Assembly (NCBI GenBank): GCA_023212695.1
Contig: JALCCG010000458.1
Location: 1-10,923 of the forward strand
Direction: 5' to 3'
Origin: Sporisorium sorghi
Taxonomy: Eukaryota; Basidiomycota; Ustilaginomycetes; Ustilaginales; Ustilaginaceae
DNA length: 10,923 nt
Shown: piece by piece, positions 1 to 6,868 of the stretch
Numbering within the stretch: position 1 is the stretch's first letter
Layout: each line of letters starts with the position of its first letter
The notes under the pieces: generated by a model
Database searches by the model: none
Told to the model about the DNA's origin: nothing
What the model saw: the letters and a program-made list of their open reading frames with translations, nothing else
Position numbers and translations under genes: made by a program

Positions 1-82
1 CCTTTAAAAAAATTTGGCCGGGGAGCTCCCCGCCTGGCACGGGGTGTTTTTCTTCGTTTGAAAACCCCCCAAAAAAAAAAAA

Positions 83-117
<35 letters not shown>

Positions 118-161
118 CAGATTTTTAGGTCCCCTTTTTTTTTTATTAATTTTTTTTTTTT
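1..161. other. Low-complexity contig end
   Basis: A GC-rich perfect palindrome (CGGGGAGCTCCCCG, about 18-31) is followed by an imperfect hairpin (GGGGTGTTTT near 41-50 pairing with AAAACCCCCC at 61-70), then A16 directly joined to T31, then further T-runs (135-144, 150-161) separated by short unique stretches. No coding region is credible here: translations are mostly poly-Lys or poly-Phe. The mixture of homopolymers and a fold-back resembles a misassembled read end more than a biological element. It is not a telomere, as no TTAGGG repeats are present. Confidence 0.7.
71..117. repeat. A16/T31 homopolymer junction
   Basis: Sixteen A followed immediately by thirty-one T. Such a self-complementary homopolymer pair is unusual in fungal DNA and is most easily explained as a low-complexity assembly artefact at the contig edge. 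Confidence 0.85.
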
Positions 162-365
162 CGAAGGAATGCAGCACAGTCGGTGAAGCCGATACGTCGT
201 GGTTGACAGCTGCGACCTGCACATTGACCGGCACGAATCGGCAAAGCCGTCATCGTTAGGTCCCAAAGCTGTGATCGTGGATGAGGGTAGCAGATGAAAG
301 CTGTTCGCTGCGTCTAGTGACCACCAGCTTTCTTTCCCACGAGTTGAAGGACCATCCGGGTCGGT

Positions 366-386
366 CACACACACACACACACACAC
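366..386. repeat. (CA)n microsatellite
   Basis: A perfect dinucleotide tract of ten CA units plus one C, in non-coding DNA. It is likely to vary in length between strains. Confidence 0.95.
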
Positions 387-480
387 GACAGCATCGACCT
401 CGGCTACGGTAGGCGTGTGTTTTCCCCACAGATCGGGTCCAGAGCAGACAGACCCTTGACTTGGGAGCAACAACCACACC

Positions 481-508
481 TCAGTCTCAGTCTCAGTCTC
501 AGTCTCAG
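481..508. repeat. (TCAGTC)4 TCAG hexanucleotide repeat
   Basis: Four perfect copies of TCAGTC followed by a partial copy. Because the period is six, it reads as a Gln-Ser repeat in one plus-strand frame, but that frame has no ATG start and shows no other protein-like feature. Confidence 0.95.
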
Positions 509-769
509 GCTCGATTTGGCATCAGCGTCATCGGACGGTCGCCGCTTGCTGTTCTCGACTTCATTTCGTCTTTGCTTGGCTCAGCTCTTTTAGACGCACG
601 TCGGCTGTCAAGGTCGGAGAACGAGGCCGAACTTGCCCCAACAAAAGCGTGCTTGCTTGCACTCCTCACACACCATCTCTCGTTGACACACACAGTCGGG
701 CCCTTTCTAGCAAAGTGAGATTCCACGCACAACAGGTCCAATATTATCCAGCGCGGCAACGACTAGTGT

Positions 770-2275
770 CTAGTGTCCAGAAGGAGGAGCAGTCCGCGCC
801 GTGCCGCTCTTCCAGTACGAACCTTGCGGGAAGCTATAATCCTCGATCGAGCTCTTGAGCATCTCGATGCTGTATCCACCCTGCGGATCCATCGGCGTAT
901 TGTAGCAGCCAGCACCATTGATGCTGACAGGGTAGACAAAGTGTTCGTGCAGGTGGTCGACCCATTCGAGCACGTTGCGCTCGTTGGTGGCGCTGATGCA
1001 GATGTAGTCGATCAGACTCAGGTGCACCACGTACTCGCAAAGACCGACACCTCCAGCGTGCGGGCAGACGATCTTGCCGAACTTCTTGGCCATCAGCATC
1101 ACGGCGAGGATCTCGTTGACGCCGGCAAGACGGCACGAGTCGATCTGCACCACGTCGATCGCATCCGCTTGCAGCAGCTGCTTGAACGTCATTCGATTGT
1201 GCGCATGCTCGCCCGTCGCGACACCGATGCCGAGATGCTTGATGCCACGACGGATGGCAGCGTGGCCCAGAACGTCGTCCGGAGCGGTAGGCTCTTCGAT
1301 GAACCACGGACGCAAGTGTGCCAGCTTCTCCATGTAGTCAATCGCCTCTTGCACGTCCCACACCTGGTTGGCATCGACCATGACCACGCAGCCTGTCGGT
1401 CCGGCATTCTTGTCCGCGAGACTCTCGGGCGATGGCTGCTTGCGTCCAGCCGGCATCTCTTTGGGATCATCGACAATGGATCGCATCAACGACAGGCGTC
1501 GAATGTCGTCGGCCACGTCGGCACCCACCTTGAGCTTGAAATGGTTGAAGCCTTGCTCGAGCGCCGAGCGCGTCAGACGAGCCACCTTGGCATCGTCGTA
1601 GCCCGACCAGCCTACCGATGTGGTGTAGGACTTGTAGCCGTTGGCGACCATCTCTGCCTCCCTCTGCGCCTTGCCCTTGCTAGCATCCTGCAGGATCTTG
1701 AGCGCCTCGGCAGGCGTGATGGCATCGGTGATGTAGCGGAACGGGATGCACTGCACCAGCTCCTCGGGTGACATGTCACAGATGAGCTTCCACAGAGGCT
1801 TGCTACGAGAGCGCGCATACAGGTCCCAGATGGCGTTGATCACGGCGGCTGTAGCCAGGTGGATCACACCCTTTTCCGGGCCGATCCATCGCAGTTGCGG
1901 ATCCGACACCATGAGCTGCCACGTCTCGCCCATGTTGGCAAACAGCGGCTCGATCTCGCGCCCAAGGAGCAGCTCTTCGACGATGGACGCGACCGCCTGA
2001 CAGCAGATCTCGTTGCCCTTGCCGATGGTAAACGTCATGCCGAATCCACGAAGCGAGGCGTCCTCCTTGACAGGTGCGTTGATGGCCTCGCTCTCTCGAC
2101 CGCGGTACGAGATGATCTCGGCATCGTCCTTGGGACTCGTGTAGAGGATGAGGTAAGCCGCCGAGTAGTCGCAGGTTTTATTCATGGCGTCGGTCCCATC
2201 GCCTGTCAAAGATGTCGGGAAGCGCACATCATGGATCGAGTACGATGAGACGATCAGCGGCGAAGACTTTGTCAT
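770..2275 (-). CDS. L-fuconate dehydratase-like enolase-superfamily protein (ENOSF1 type)
   Basis: Predicted 501-residue Mg2+-dependent sugar-acid dehydratase, which would turn L-fuconate into 2-keto-3-deoxy-L-fuconate; probably cytosolic or mitochondrial. The capping domain contains DVRFPTSL and LRWIGPEKGVIHLATAA. The barrel carries KLK (247-249, general base), metal ligands Asp301 (VMVDANQVW), the Glu pair 327-328 (FIEEP) and Glu356 (GEH), then Asp379 (QIDSCR) and His406 (CPHAGGVGL). The 23- and 27-residue spacings of the last three match the bacterial enzyme as I know it. The start is the ATG at 2275, with perfect GCCGCCATGA context; the longer frame begins with GTG and adds only 17 low-complexity residues. 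Two in-frame insertions relative to human ENOSF1 lie near 49-79 and 269-295. L-galactonate dehydratase (LGD1 family) is the main alternative, but GEH and PHAGGVGLCE fit the fuconate type better. The family is clear; the substrate is inferred. Confidence 0.92.
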   Translation of the reverse strand: MTKSSPLIVSSYSIHDVRFPTSLTGDGTDAMNKTCDYSAAYLILYTSPKDDAEIISYRGRESEAINAPVKEDASLRGFGMTFTIGKGNEICCQAVASIVEELLLGREIEPLFANMGETWQLMVSDPQLRWIGPEKGVIHLATAAVINAIWDLYARSRSKPLWKLICDMSPEELVQCIPFRYITDAITPAEALKILQDASKGKAQREAEMVANGYKSYTTSVGWSGYDDAKVARLTRSALEQGFNHFKLKVGADVADDIRRLSLMRSIVDDPKEMPAGRKQPSPESLADKNAGPTGCVVMVDANQVWDVQEAIDYMEKLAHLRPWFIEEPTAPDDVLGHAAIRRGIKHLGIGVATGEHAHNRMTFKQLLQADAIDVVQIDSCRLAGVNEILAVMLMAKKFGKIVCPHAGGVGLCEYVVHLSLIDYICISATNERNVLEWVDHLHEHFVYPVSINGAGCYNTPMDPQGGYSIEMLKSSIEDYSFPQGSYWKSGTARTAPPSGH

Positions 2276-2428
2276 GGCGGCGGAGGAGGATTTGTGGGAG
2301 GTGTGTGGGACCTGGAACCTTGGCACGGATGTCGATCAGCGAAGAAGGTCAAAGTTGCCAAAGCTTGAGAGAGAAAGCACGACGGGAAGGAAGGGAGCAC
2401 ATCCGATGCATGGAGATGACCACGTCTC

Positions 2429-2435
2429 TATATAT
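2429..2435 (-). promoter_or_regulatory. Possible TATA box of the dehydratase gene
   Basis: TATATAT about 155 bp upstream of the dehydratase ATG (2275). The nearest upstream minus-strand ATGs (2402, 2411) lie between it and the start, so transcription would need to begin below about 2400 for the leader to be ATG-free, which fits a TATA element here. Only sequence resemblance supports it. Confidence 0.3.
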
Positions 2436-2670
2436 CATCGTTGCCGTCATGGCCACAAGCAGAGTGGAGGATCGATGCATCATGCAGCGGGCGATTCGAC
2501 GGATGCCAGCTTTGTTTGCGGTTGGGCTATGCAAGCTGGCCGGTGCGGGTGTTGTTGCTGTACGCACCCCCGCTGCTTGCTTGCAAGTTCCCCGACGCAG
2601 CAACCCTGTCAGAGTGGACTACTCGGTTCTGTCTTCGGACTATCAAAATCGTCTGTCAGACGGTCCTTGC

Positions 2671-2700
2671 AAGGGAGAAAGAGAGAGAGGGAGAGAGAGA
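2671..2700. repeat. GA-rich purine tract
   Basis: Thirty bases of uninterrupted purine, mostly GA dinucleotides. It sits in intergenic DNA about 400 bp upstream of the dehydratase start; seen on the minus strand it is a CT tract, a common feature of fungal promoters. Confidence 0.85.
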
Positions 2701-3144
2701 CAGAAGATCGCTTTGCCGACCGCTCTTTTGTCGGCGCCGACGCGAGAACTTTTTGGCTGCAAAGCCGATTTCTGTTTGCCGTCTGCTGTAGGCGGCATCT
2801 CGTCAGTTGTCAGCGCCGCAAATTGTGGGGGAAAAGAGCCGATCGGCGTGGGGGAAGCGCATCCTAACCGCCTTGCTTCCATTCAACGTGATGGGTCATT
2901 CTCCCTCAGAGACGTGCGGTAGCTTCATACGACGTGGGGCAGGCGTGGGGTGACAAGGGGCGAAAAAAGCGGCTTCGGAAAGGTGCTGCGTGGGGGTCGA
3001 GAGAAAGATCTCGGCCGAAGACGCATCGGCTCGATGCCCCTCACTCATGATCCCGATATCCACCCAAGACATGAACGATCTTCTGTTCTCGACGACTTCA
3101 TTTTTTCTCTGTAACCATTCAGTACATTCGACGAGATCGCCTCT

Positions 3145-4155
3145 TCAAAGCTGCTGGGAGAGCCACTCCCACATGCCATCAATCTCCTTTTCCGGCTCCA
3201 TGTCGAACAGGTGGTCGGCGCCCTTCTCTTCAACGACCAGCAGCGACTTGCTGTCGTACCCGACCGACTTGAGCGCGTCGACGACATGCAACGACTGCGA
3301 GTGCGGCACCTTGGGGTCCGAATCGCCGTACGCGATCAGCACGGGCACGCTCGCCCCCTTCACCTCCGACTTGATCAGTGTGGGCGTGCACACTTGCTTG
3401 CTTTCCAAGGCGTCCTGCAGGATGAGGCTCGGATAGCATCCCTCTTGCCTCGCAAAGTTGTAAAGCGCAGCGCGAACAGGGTTGGTGGCAGGAGGCGCGT
3501 CGGTGCGGATCTTGACAGACGTCGCCTGCAGCAGCTGGTGATGGGCATCGAGGCATTTGTGCAGGTGTCCTTCCTGCTCCAGCGGCTGCTTGTCGATGAG
3601 CTTTCCGTCGACCGCCCACGAGAGAGGCATCTGCGGCTCGTAGAAGAACGGCGCCAGGTCTTGTGTCACGGTGGTGATGGCGTAGATGGCAAAGACGGCG
3701 CTGGGCGGGTAAGGGATGCGTCGAGCCTGGTCGTGCAGCCCGAGTCCGAGCAGCAGTGCCGGCCATCCACCCGCACTCGAACCACCGAGGATGTACTTGT
3801 CAGAAACCACCTGGTCCGACGTGAAGCCAGACGCAGCTCGCGCTTGCGGATCGAGCGTCCATCGGATGCTGTCGGTCACGTCCTCGAGCACCTCGGCGAT
3901 CGACACCTGCGGACACAGACGGAAGTCGGGCGCAATGAGGGCCAAATTGTGCTTGGCCAGCGCTCGGAGGAAGTGGGGCGGCACAAACTTGCGTGTGCCT
4001 TGCAAGAATCCACCTGTGTGAACCCACACGACGGGCGTCAGCTTGGTCTCGCCGGACGTCTCGGGAATGTAGACATCGACGGGGACGGGAGTCTTTTCGC
4101 CGTCGGTGTTGACGAATGTCTTGTATGTGTATGTCTGGGGCGTGATTGCAGCCAT
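3145..4155 (-). CDS. Alpha/beta hydrolase (fold-3/esterase-like)
   Basis: Predicted 336-residue soluble hydrolase of carboxylic esters or related bonds; substrate unknown. The oxyanion-hole motif appears as HTGGF (46-50) after a hydrophobic beta strand (PVVWV). The nucleophile elbow is GGSSAGG with Ser127, the acid is probably Asp280 in YGDSDPKVP, and the base His315 in GADHLF, so the triad is complete. No signal peptide or membrane segment is visible, so it is probably cytosolic. The start is the ATG at 4155, with G at -3 and G at +4 (GCCATGG) and the first residues MAAITPQTYTYKTF. The open frame runs 118 codons further upstream to a GTG, but that stretch has poly-Phe tracts from A-runs and no ATG, so it is leader and promoter. 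It lies head-to-head with the gene at 4773. No intron is needed. The fold is confident; the specific family is not. Confidence 0.9.
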   Translation of the reverse strand: MAAITPQTYTYKTFVNTDGEKTPVPVDVYIPETSGETKLTPVVWVHTGGFLQGTRKFVPPHFLRALAKHNLALIAPDFRLCPQVSIAEVLEDVTDSIRWTLDPQARAASGFTSDQVVSDKYILGGSSAGGWPALLLGLGLHDQARRIPYPPSAVFAIYAITTVTQDLAPFFYEPQMPLSWAVDGKLIDKQPLEQEGHLHKCLDAHHQLLQATSVKIRTDAPPATNPVRAALYNFARQEGCYPSLILQDALESKQVCTPTLIKSEVKGASVPVLIAYGDSDPKVPHSQSLHVVDALKSVGYDSKSLLVVEEKGADHLFDMEPEKEIDGMWEWLSQQL

Positions 4156-4772
4156 GGCTGTTTTGAGAAGAATGCTGTTGGTGGTCGTGTTGCAAGCTGG
4201 AAGTGGGTTCCAGCGTGGAGCTTCATATGAGGGTCGAGAAGAGGTGCATAGCCGGGCCTTCTCCGCGGTTCGGATGACGCGGAAAAAAAAAAAAACCCCC
4301 ACAACAGGATGAGATTGTTCGACGTAACAATTGCTAAAAAAAAAGATGCCGAGTTGCCGAAGAAAACAGCGCGAATCTGCCCGATTTCTCGCGATTTCAC
4401 GCTGCGTGGAATGTGATTTCAGGGTGCAGAAAGTGTGATTCCAAATGACAACGTTTGCTTGCTCTCTCTCTCTCCTCGTCACATTCAACCAACGCCCACA
4501 TTGATTCACATGCTCGCTGCGTGATCACAACGAGGGGTCATCAATCAGAAGCAGCACCACCAGTCTCCTTTGCTCTTCAACATTGCTATCGGCTCAAAGG
4601 GTGGAGATTCCGCAAGCGAGCAGCAAGACGGTCGGCGACTCACAATCACCTCGACTCGCGGATGGCATTAGGAAGCATGGCTGAAGCAGCTGGGCACGCA
4701 TTGATCTCAAAAAACGCTGCGTCGTAAGGGGGAGAAGCCAAGCTGGTCGGAAACGATCGGGTACAGACCACC
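4156..4772. promoter_or_regulatory. Divergent promoter region between hydrolase and membrane-protein genes
   Basis: This 617-bp stretch must contain the start regions of both flanking, oppositely oriented genes. It holds A13 at 4283-4295 followed by C5, A9 at 4336-4344, a CT tract at 4462-4475, the palindrome GTGATCAC at 4521-4528, and several GATT-type motifs between 4382 and 4508. No clear TATA box is seen for either gene. On the minus strand, ATGs at 4226 and 4249 open short frames just upstream of the hydrolase start; on the plus strand a short upstream ORF precedes the membrane-protein start. Confidence 0.65.
4662..4727 (+). promoter_or_regulatory. Upstream ORF in the leader of the 4773 gene
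   Basis: A 21-codon frame with two in-frame ATGs (4662 and 4677) and a TAA at 4725-4727, ending 45 bases before the main start. The second ATG has A at -3 and G at +4, a strong context. If the transcript begins upstream of it, scanning ribosomes would meet this frame first and it could damp translation of the main protein. Transcription start is not known, so its presence in the mRNA is an assumption. Confidence 0.4.
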
Positions 4773-5894
4773 ATGGCAATCACACTGCAGACAGTGCTGC
4801 CGCAAAAGGTGCTGCCTCGAGCGCCGAGCCTGAACGCATCGTCGCCCAACCCGGGCATTCGATCAGCCATCACGCAGTTCATCCCCGCTTCGCCAGACAC
4901 CAGCTTCGAGCAGAACTCACCAGCCACTCCCGCGCAAGAGTCGAGTGGCAGCCAAAGCCGCAAACTCACTCTCACACGCGCCAACAGCAGCATCTCACAG
5001 GATCAGCACGATGCGAGCAGTGCCACACCCCGGCTCAAGAGTCCAGGGCTAGGTCCGATGGACGGCAGAAAGTCCATGTCGGCCGGAGCGGGCTCGCGAC
5101 GTGGTATTGCGCACAGCAGCCGCATCCTCGGCAGGGACAAGGATACGCAGGAAGCGTTTGCGCTGTCGCAGCTCACCAATGGCAAGGTGGACGTTTCCTT
5201 CGAAGGCACTTTGGGAAGCGGGCGCACGCTTTCTCACAGCGGCAAAGGCAAAGCCAAGGCACGTGATGGCGATGCTGACGTTGACGAAAGCGTTCAAACC
5301 CCCCTATTCGATATCGATCTCGAGTCAGGCCAGCCGACGGCGTCGAGCTCTTCGAACACCTCGCGTGCAGGACGGCTGCTGCAGATGGGTTCGCATTCGA
5401 TGCCGTGGAGCAAGGGCAAGGGCAAGGCCGGCCCTGTGCCGGCCTATCAAGGATCATCAGCGGTCGACACACCCAGCACAGACGCGCCTCCGCCCGCCGG
5501 CGACTCTCGAGACGACTCGCTCGACTTTCACCGTCCCGCAGCAGCGTCCAAAGCAGACTACAGCGCCGATGCCGATGCCGACGACGACTATCGCGCAGAA
5601 CTAGGCGCGTTCGACGACGACCGCGAGCAGCTCCTTCACGCTGGCGCCGGCGACGACGCGGGTCGACCGGACTATTTCGCGCCTGGCGATCGAAGCTTTG
5701 GCTACAACGCATTGGGCAGTAGCGGCCCCGGGCTAGGCGGCTACGGCGGCGCGGTGGGATTCGAGACCATGACGTTACGTGAGGGTGGCTGGATGGTGCT
5801 TAGCAGCATCTCGGTCGGGGTGCTGGTGACTGTGGCCATTCTGATCAGCATCGACGTCATCGATTGGCCGGGTGATGGGATTGGCAGGTATTGA
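4773..5894 (+). CDS. Disordered protein with one C-terminal membrane segment, function unknown
   Basis: Predicted 373 residues; I do not recognise a family. The start ATG lies in near-ideal context (CCACCATGG). Residues 1-335 are rich in Ser, Pro, Gly, Ala and Asp and look disordered, with many SP/TP pairs, basic Lys-Gly stretches (GKGKAKA near 158; SKGKGKAG 213-220), an acidic run around 263-283 (DADADDD) and a Gly-rich stretch at 309-330. One hydrophobic segment, about 340-363 (WMVLSSISVGVLVTVAILIS), is followed by only ten residues, so the layout is that of a tail-anchored membrane protein with a cytosolic N-terminal region. No signal peptide. It is divergent from the hydrolase gene and has a possible upstream ORF. 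The C-terminus is uncertain: CAG|GTATTG near the stop and CTCTTTCAG at 5949 could form a 62-nt intron. The gene itself is well supported by start context and length. Confidence 0.75.
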   Translation: MAITLQTVLPQKVLPRAPSLNASSPNPGIRSAITQFIPASPDTSFEQNSPATPAQESSGSQSRKLTLTRANSSISQDQHDASSATPRLKSPGLGPMDGRKSMSAGAGSRRGIAHSSRILGRDKDTQEAFALSQLTNGKVDVSFEGTLGSGRTLSHSGKGKAKARDGDADVDESVQTPLFDIDLESGQPTASSSSNTSRAGRLLQMGSHSMPWSKGKGKAGPVPAYQGSSAVDTPSTDAPPPAGDSRDDSLDFHRPAAASKADYSADADADDDYRAELGAFDDDREQLLHAGAGDDAGRPDYFAPGDRSFGYNALGSSGPGLGGYGGAVGFETMTLREGGWMVLSSISVGVLVTVAILISIDVIDWPGDGIGRY

Positions 5895-6686
5895 AATCAT
5901 AGAGCTTCATCGCACATTCGCATCTGTACTTGTACTATATCTCTTTCAGCAAGCTTGTGCATTCGATTCTTACCCGAGAAGTTCGAGCAGCGTCGACGAG
6001 AGGCGAAGCTTCTTGCGCAAGAATCTCGGGACATGGGAACCGGGTCATAACGTTAGTCGACACGATGCAACGCTTTGTTTGCTGCCGGACTCGATCGACG
6101 ACCGGAGACTGAGACATTCACGGGTGGCGTGGAAATCACACACCGAAAGTGGCGCAGGGCTTGTTGAGATCGGATCATCGTCAAAGCGAAACCTTGAGCT
6201 TCTTTGCGTCGAGGCAGCTCGCTTTGCGAACGGTTGTCAACTTAGCCTGTGAACCAATCTCTCGGCTGCACATCACAGCACGTGCCCGCGGCTTCGGACA
6301 CAACCCTTCCGTGTCTTCCAGAACAAGCTCTGCGAAGCCGGGTCGCTTCGAGTGTGTGTCATCCGGCAATCTCCGCCGAAGGTGGTACAAGGTGTGTAGC
6401 TCGCTCGAACGTGCTCATCGAGTCTGGTCATGAAGATCAAATAGCCGACAACCTAGCTTGCAATCCAAGACCAAGCAACCGGATCAAGCACTTGCAATGT
6501 CGGAAAGCTTGGAGCCGGCCGTCTCCTGGCAGCATTGGTCTTGACGCCACTCTGCTCAGCAAGTGAGGTTCTTACAGCGCTGTGAAAACATTGTCATCGC
6601 TGCGAGCAACATCTGAGAGACGATGGTGGGAGTGACAGTCGAAGAGGAGAATGGAGGATCGACTTTCGACAACTCGGAAAAGTGCC

Positions 6687-6718
6687 AAAAAAAAAAATAA
6701 TAAATAATAAATAATAAA
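6687..6718 (+). repeat. A11 tract followed by three tandem TAATAAA units
   Basis: Eleven A, then three perfect head-to-tail copies of TAATAAA (6698-6704, 6705-6711, 6712-6718). Each copy contains the AATAAA hexamer on the plus strand. The tract is about 800 bp past the stop of the membrane-protein gene, so a polyadenylation role for that gene is possible but would need a very long 3' UTR. Confidence 0.9.
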
Positions 6719-6807
6719 AAAGAGTGAGATCCTGGAAGAGTGAGTTTGGGTCCTTGATTGGCAGAGAAAAGTAGCGAACAGCACCCTCGCTTGAGCTCAA
6801 TTAGCGC

Positions 6808-6843
6808 AAAAAAAAAAAAAAGAAAAAGAAAAAAGAAAAAGGG
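6808..6843. repeat. A-rich purine tract
   Basis: A14 followed by several A4-6G units and GGG, pure purine on the plus strand. Poly(dA:dT) tracts of this kind often exclude nucleosomes in fungal promoters; it lies about 600 bp upstream of the lipase start. Confidence 0.85.
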
Positions 6844-6853
6844 AAATCTGCCA

Positions 6854-6868
6854 TTTTTTCGCGCCAAT
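6854..6868. promoter_or_regulatory. Possible TTTCGCGC/CCAAT composite site
   Basis: TTTTTTCGCGCCAAT joins an E2F/MBF-like core (TTTCGCGC, containing CGCG) directly to a CCAAT box, immediately after a purine tract. It is about 565 bp upstream of the lipase ATG. Resemblance only; such short motifs occur by chance in GC-rich DNA. Confidence 0.25.

Larger units (their letters stand above)
162..769. other. Non-coding region downstream of the dehydratase gene
   Basis: This stretch lies beyond the stop codon of the minus-strand dehydratase gene and so should contain its 3' UTR. It also holds two microsatellites, (CA)n and (TCAGTC)n. Open frames here on either strand are short, begin with non-ATG codons or are made largely of repeat-encoded residues (VCVCVCV, QSQSQS), so I call no gene. 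No canonical AATAAA is seen on the minus strand close to the stop. It may also contain the promoter of a gene lost off the left end. Confidence 0.6.
2276..3144. other. Intergenic region; promoter of the dehydratase and 3' UTR of the hydrolase
   Basis: About 870 bp between two minus-strand genes. The part next to 2275 should hold the dehydratase leader and promoter; on the minus strand no ATG occurs between about 2400 and the start codon, consistent with a short clean leader. It contains a TATA-like run, a purine (GA) tract at 2671-2700 and three GGGG runs at 2936-2960. Overlapping plus-strand open frames of about 230 codons cover much of it, but they start inside the antisense of the dehydratase gene and are rich in Arg, Cys and Ser without any domain pattern, so I do not call them genes. 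Confidence 0.6.

Noticed and set aside
773..1771. 332-codon plus-strand frame over the dehydratase
   Set aside because: It is a shadow of a gene whose active-site motifs are all present on the other strand.
2276..2326. 17-residue N-terminal extension of the dehydratase
   Set aside because: The extended frame starts with GTG, which is not expected in a eukaryotic nuclear gene, whereas the ATG at 2275 has an ideal Kozak context.
2184..2922. Overlapping plus-strand frames of 227 and 236 codons upstream of the dehydratase
   Set aside because: They begin inside the dehydratase gene in antisense, have no domain pattern and consist of promoter-like low-complexity DNA.
2936..2960. G-quadruplex
   Set aside because: Only three GGGG runs lie close together; a fourth is about 35 bases away, too far for a standard quadruplex.
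3145..3156. Peroxisomal targeting signal at the hydrolase C-terminus (SQQL)
   Set aside because: The last three residues, QQL, do not fit the usual PTS1 pattern of small, basic, Leu.
3211..4230. 339-codon plus-strand frame over the hydrolase gene
   Set aside because: It is antisense to a gene with a complete catalytic triad and has an Arg/Leu/Val/His-rich composition typical of shadow frames.
4156..4509. 118-residue N-terminal extension of the hydrolase
   Set aside because: It starts with GTG, contains no ATG and has poly-Phe runs from promoter A-tracts.
6337..6367. Hairpin GCCGGGT/ATCCGGC as an RNA element
   Set aside because: A single 7-bp stem with one G-U pair and a 17-base loop is expected by chance, and nothing nearby suggests a structured RNA.
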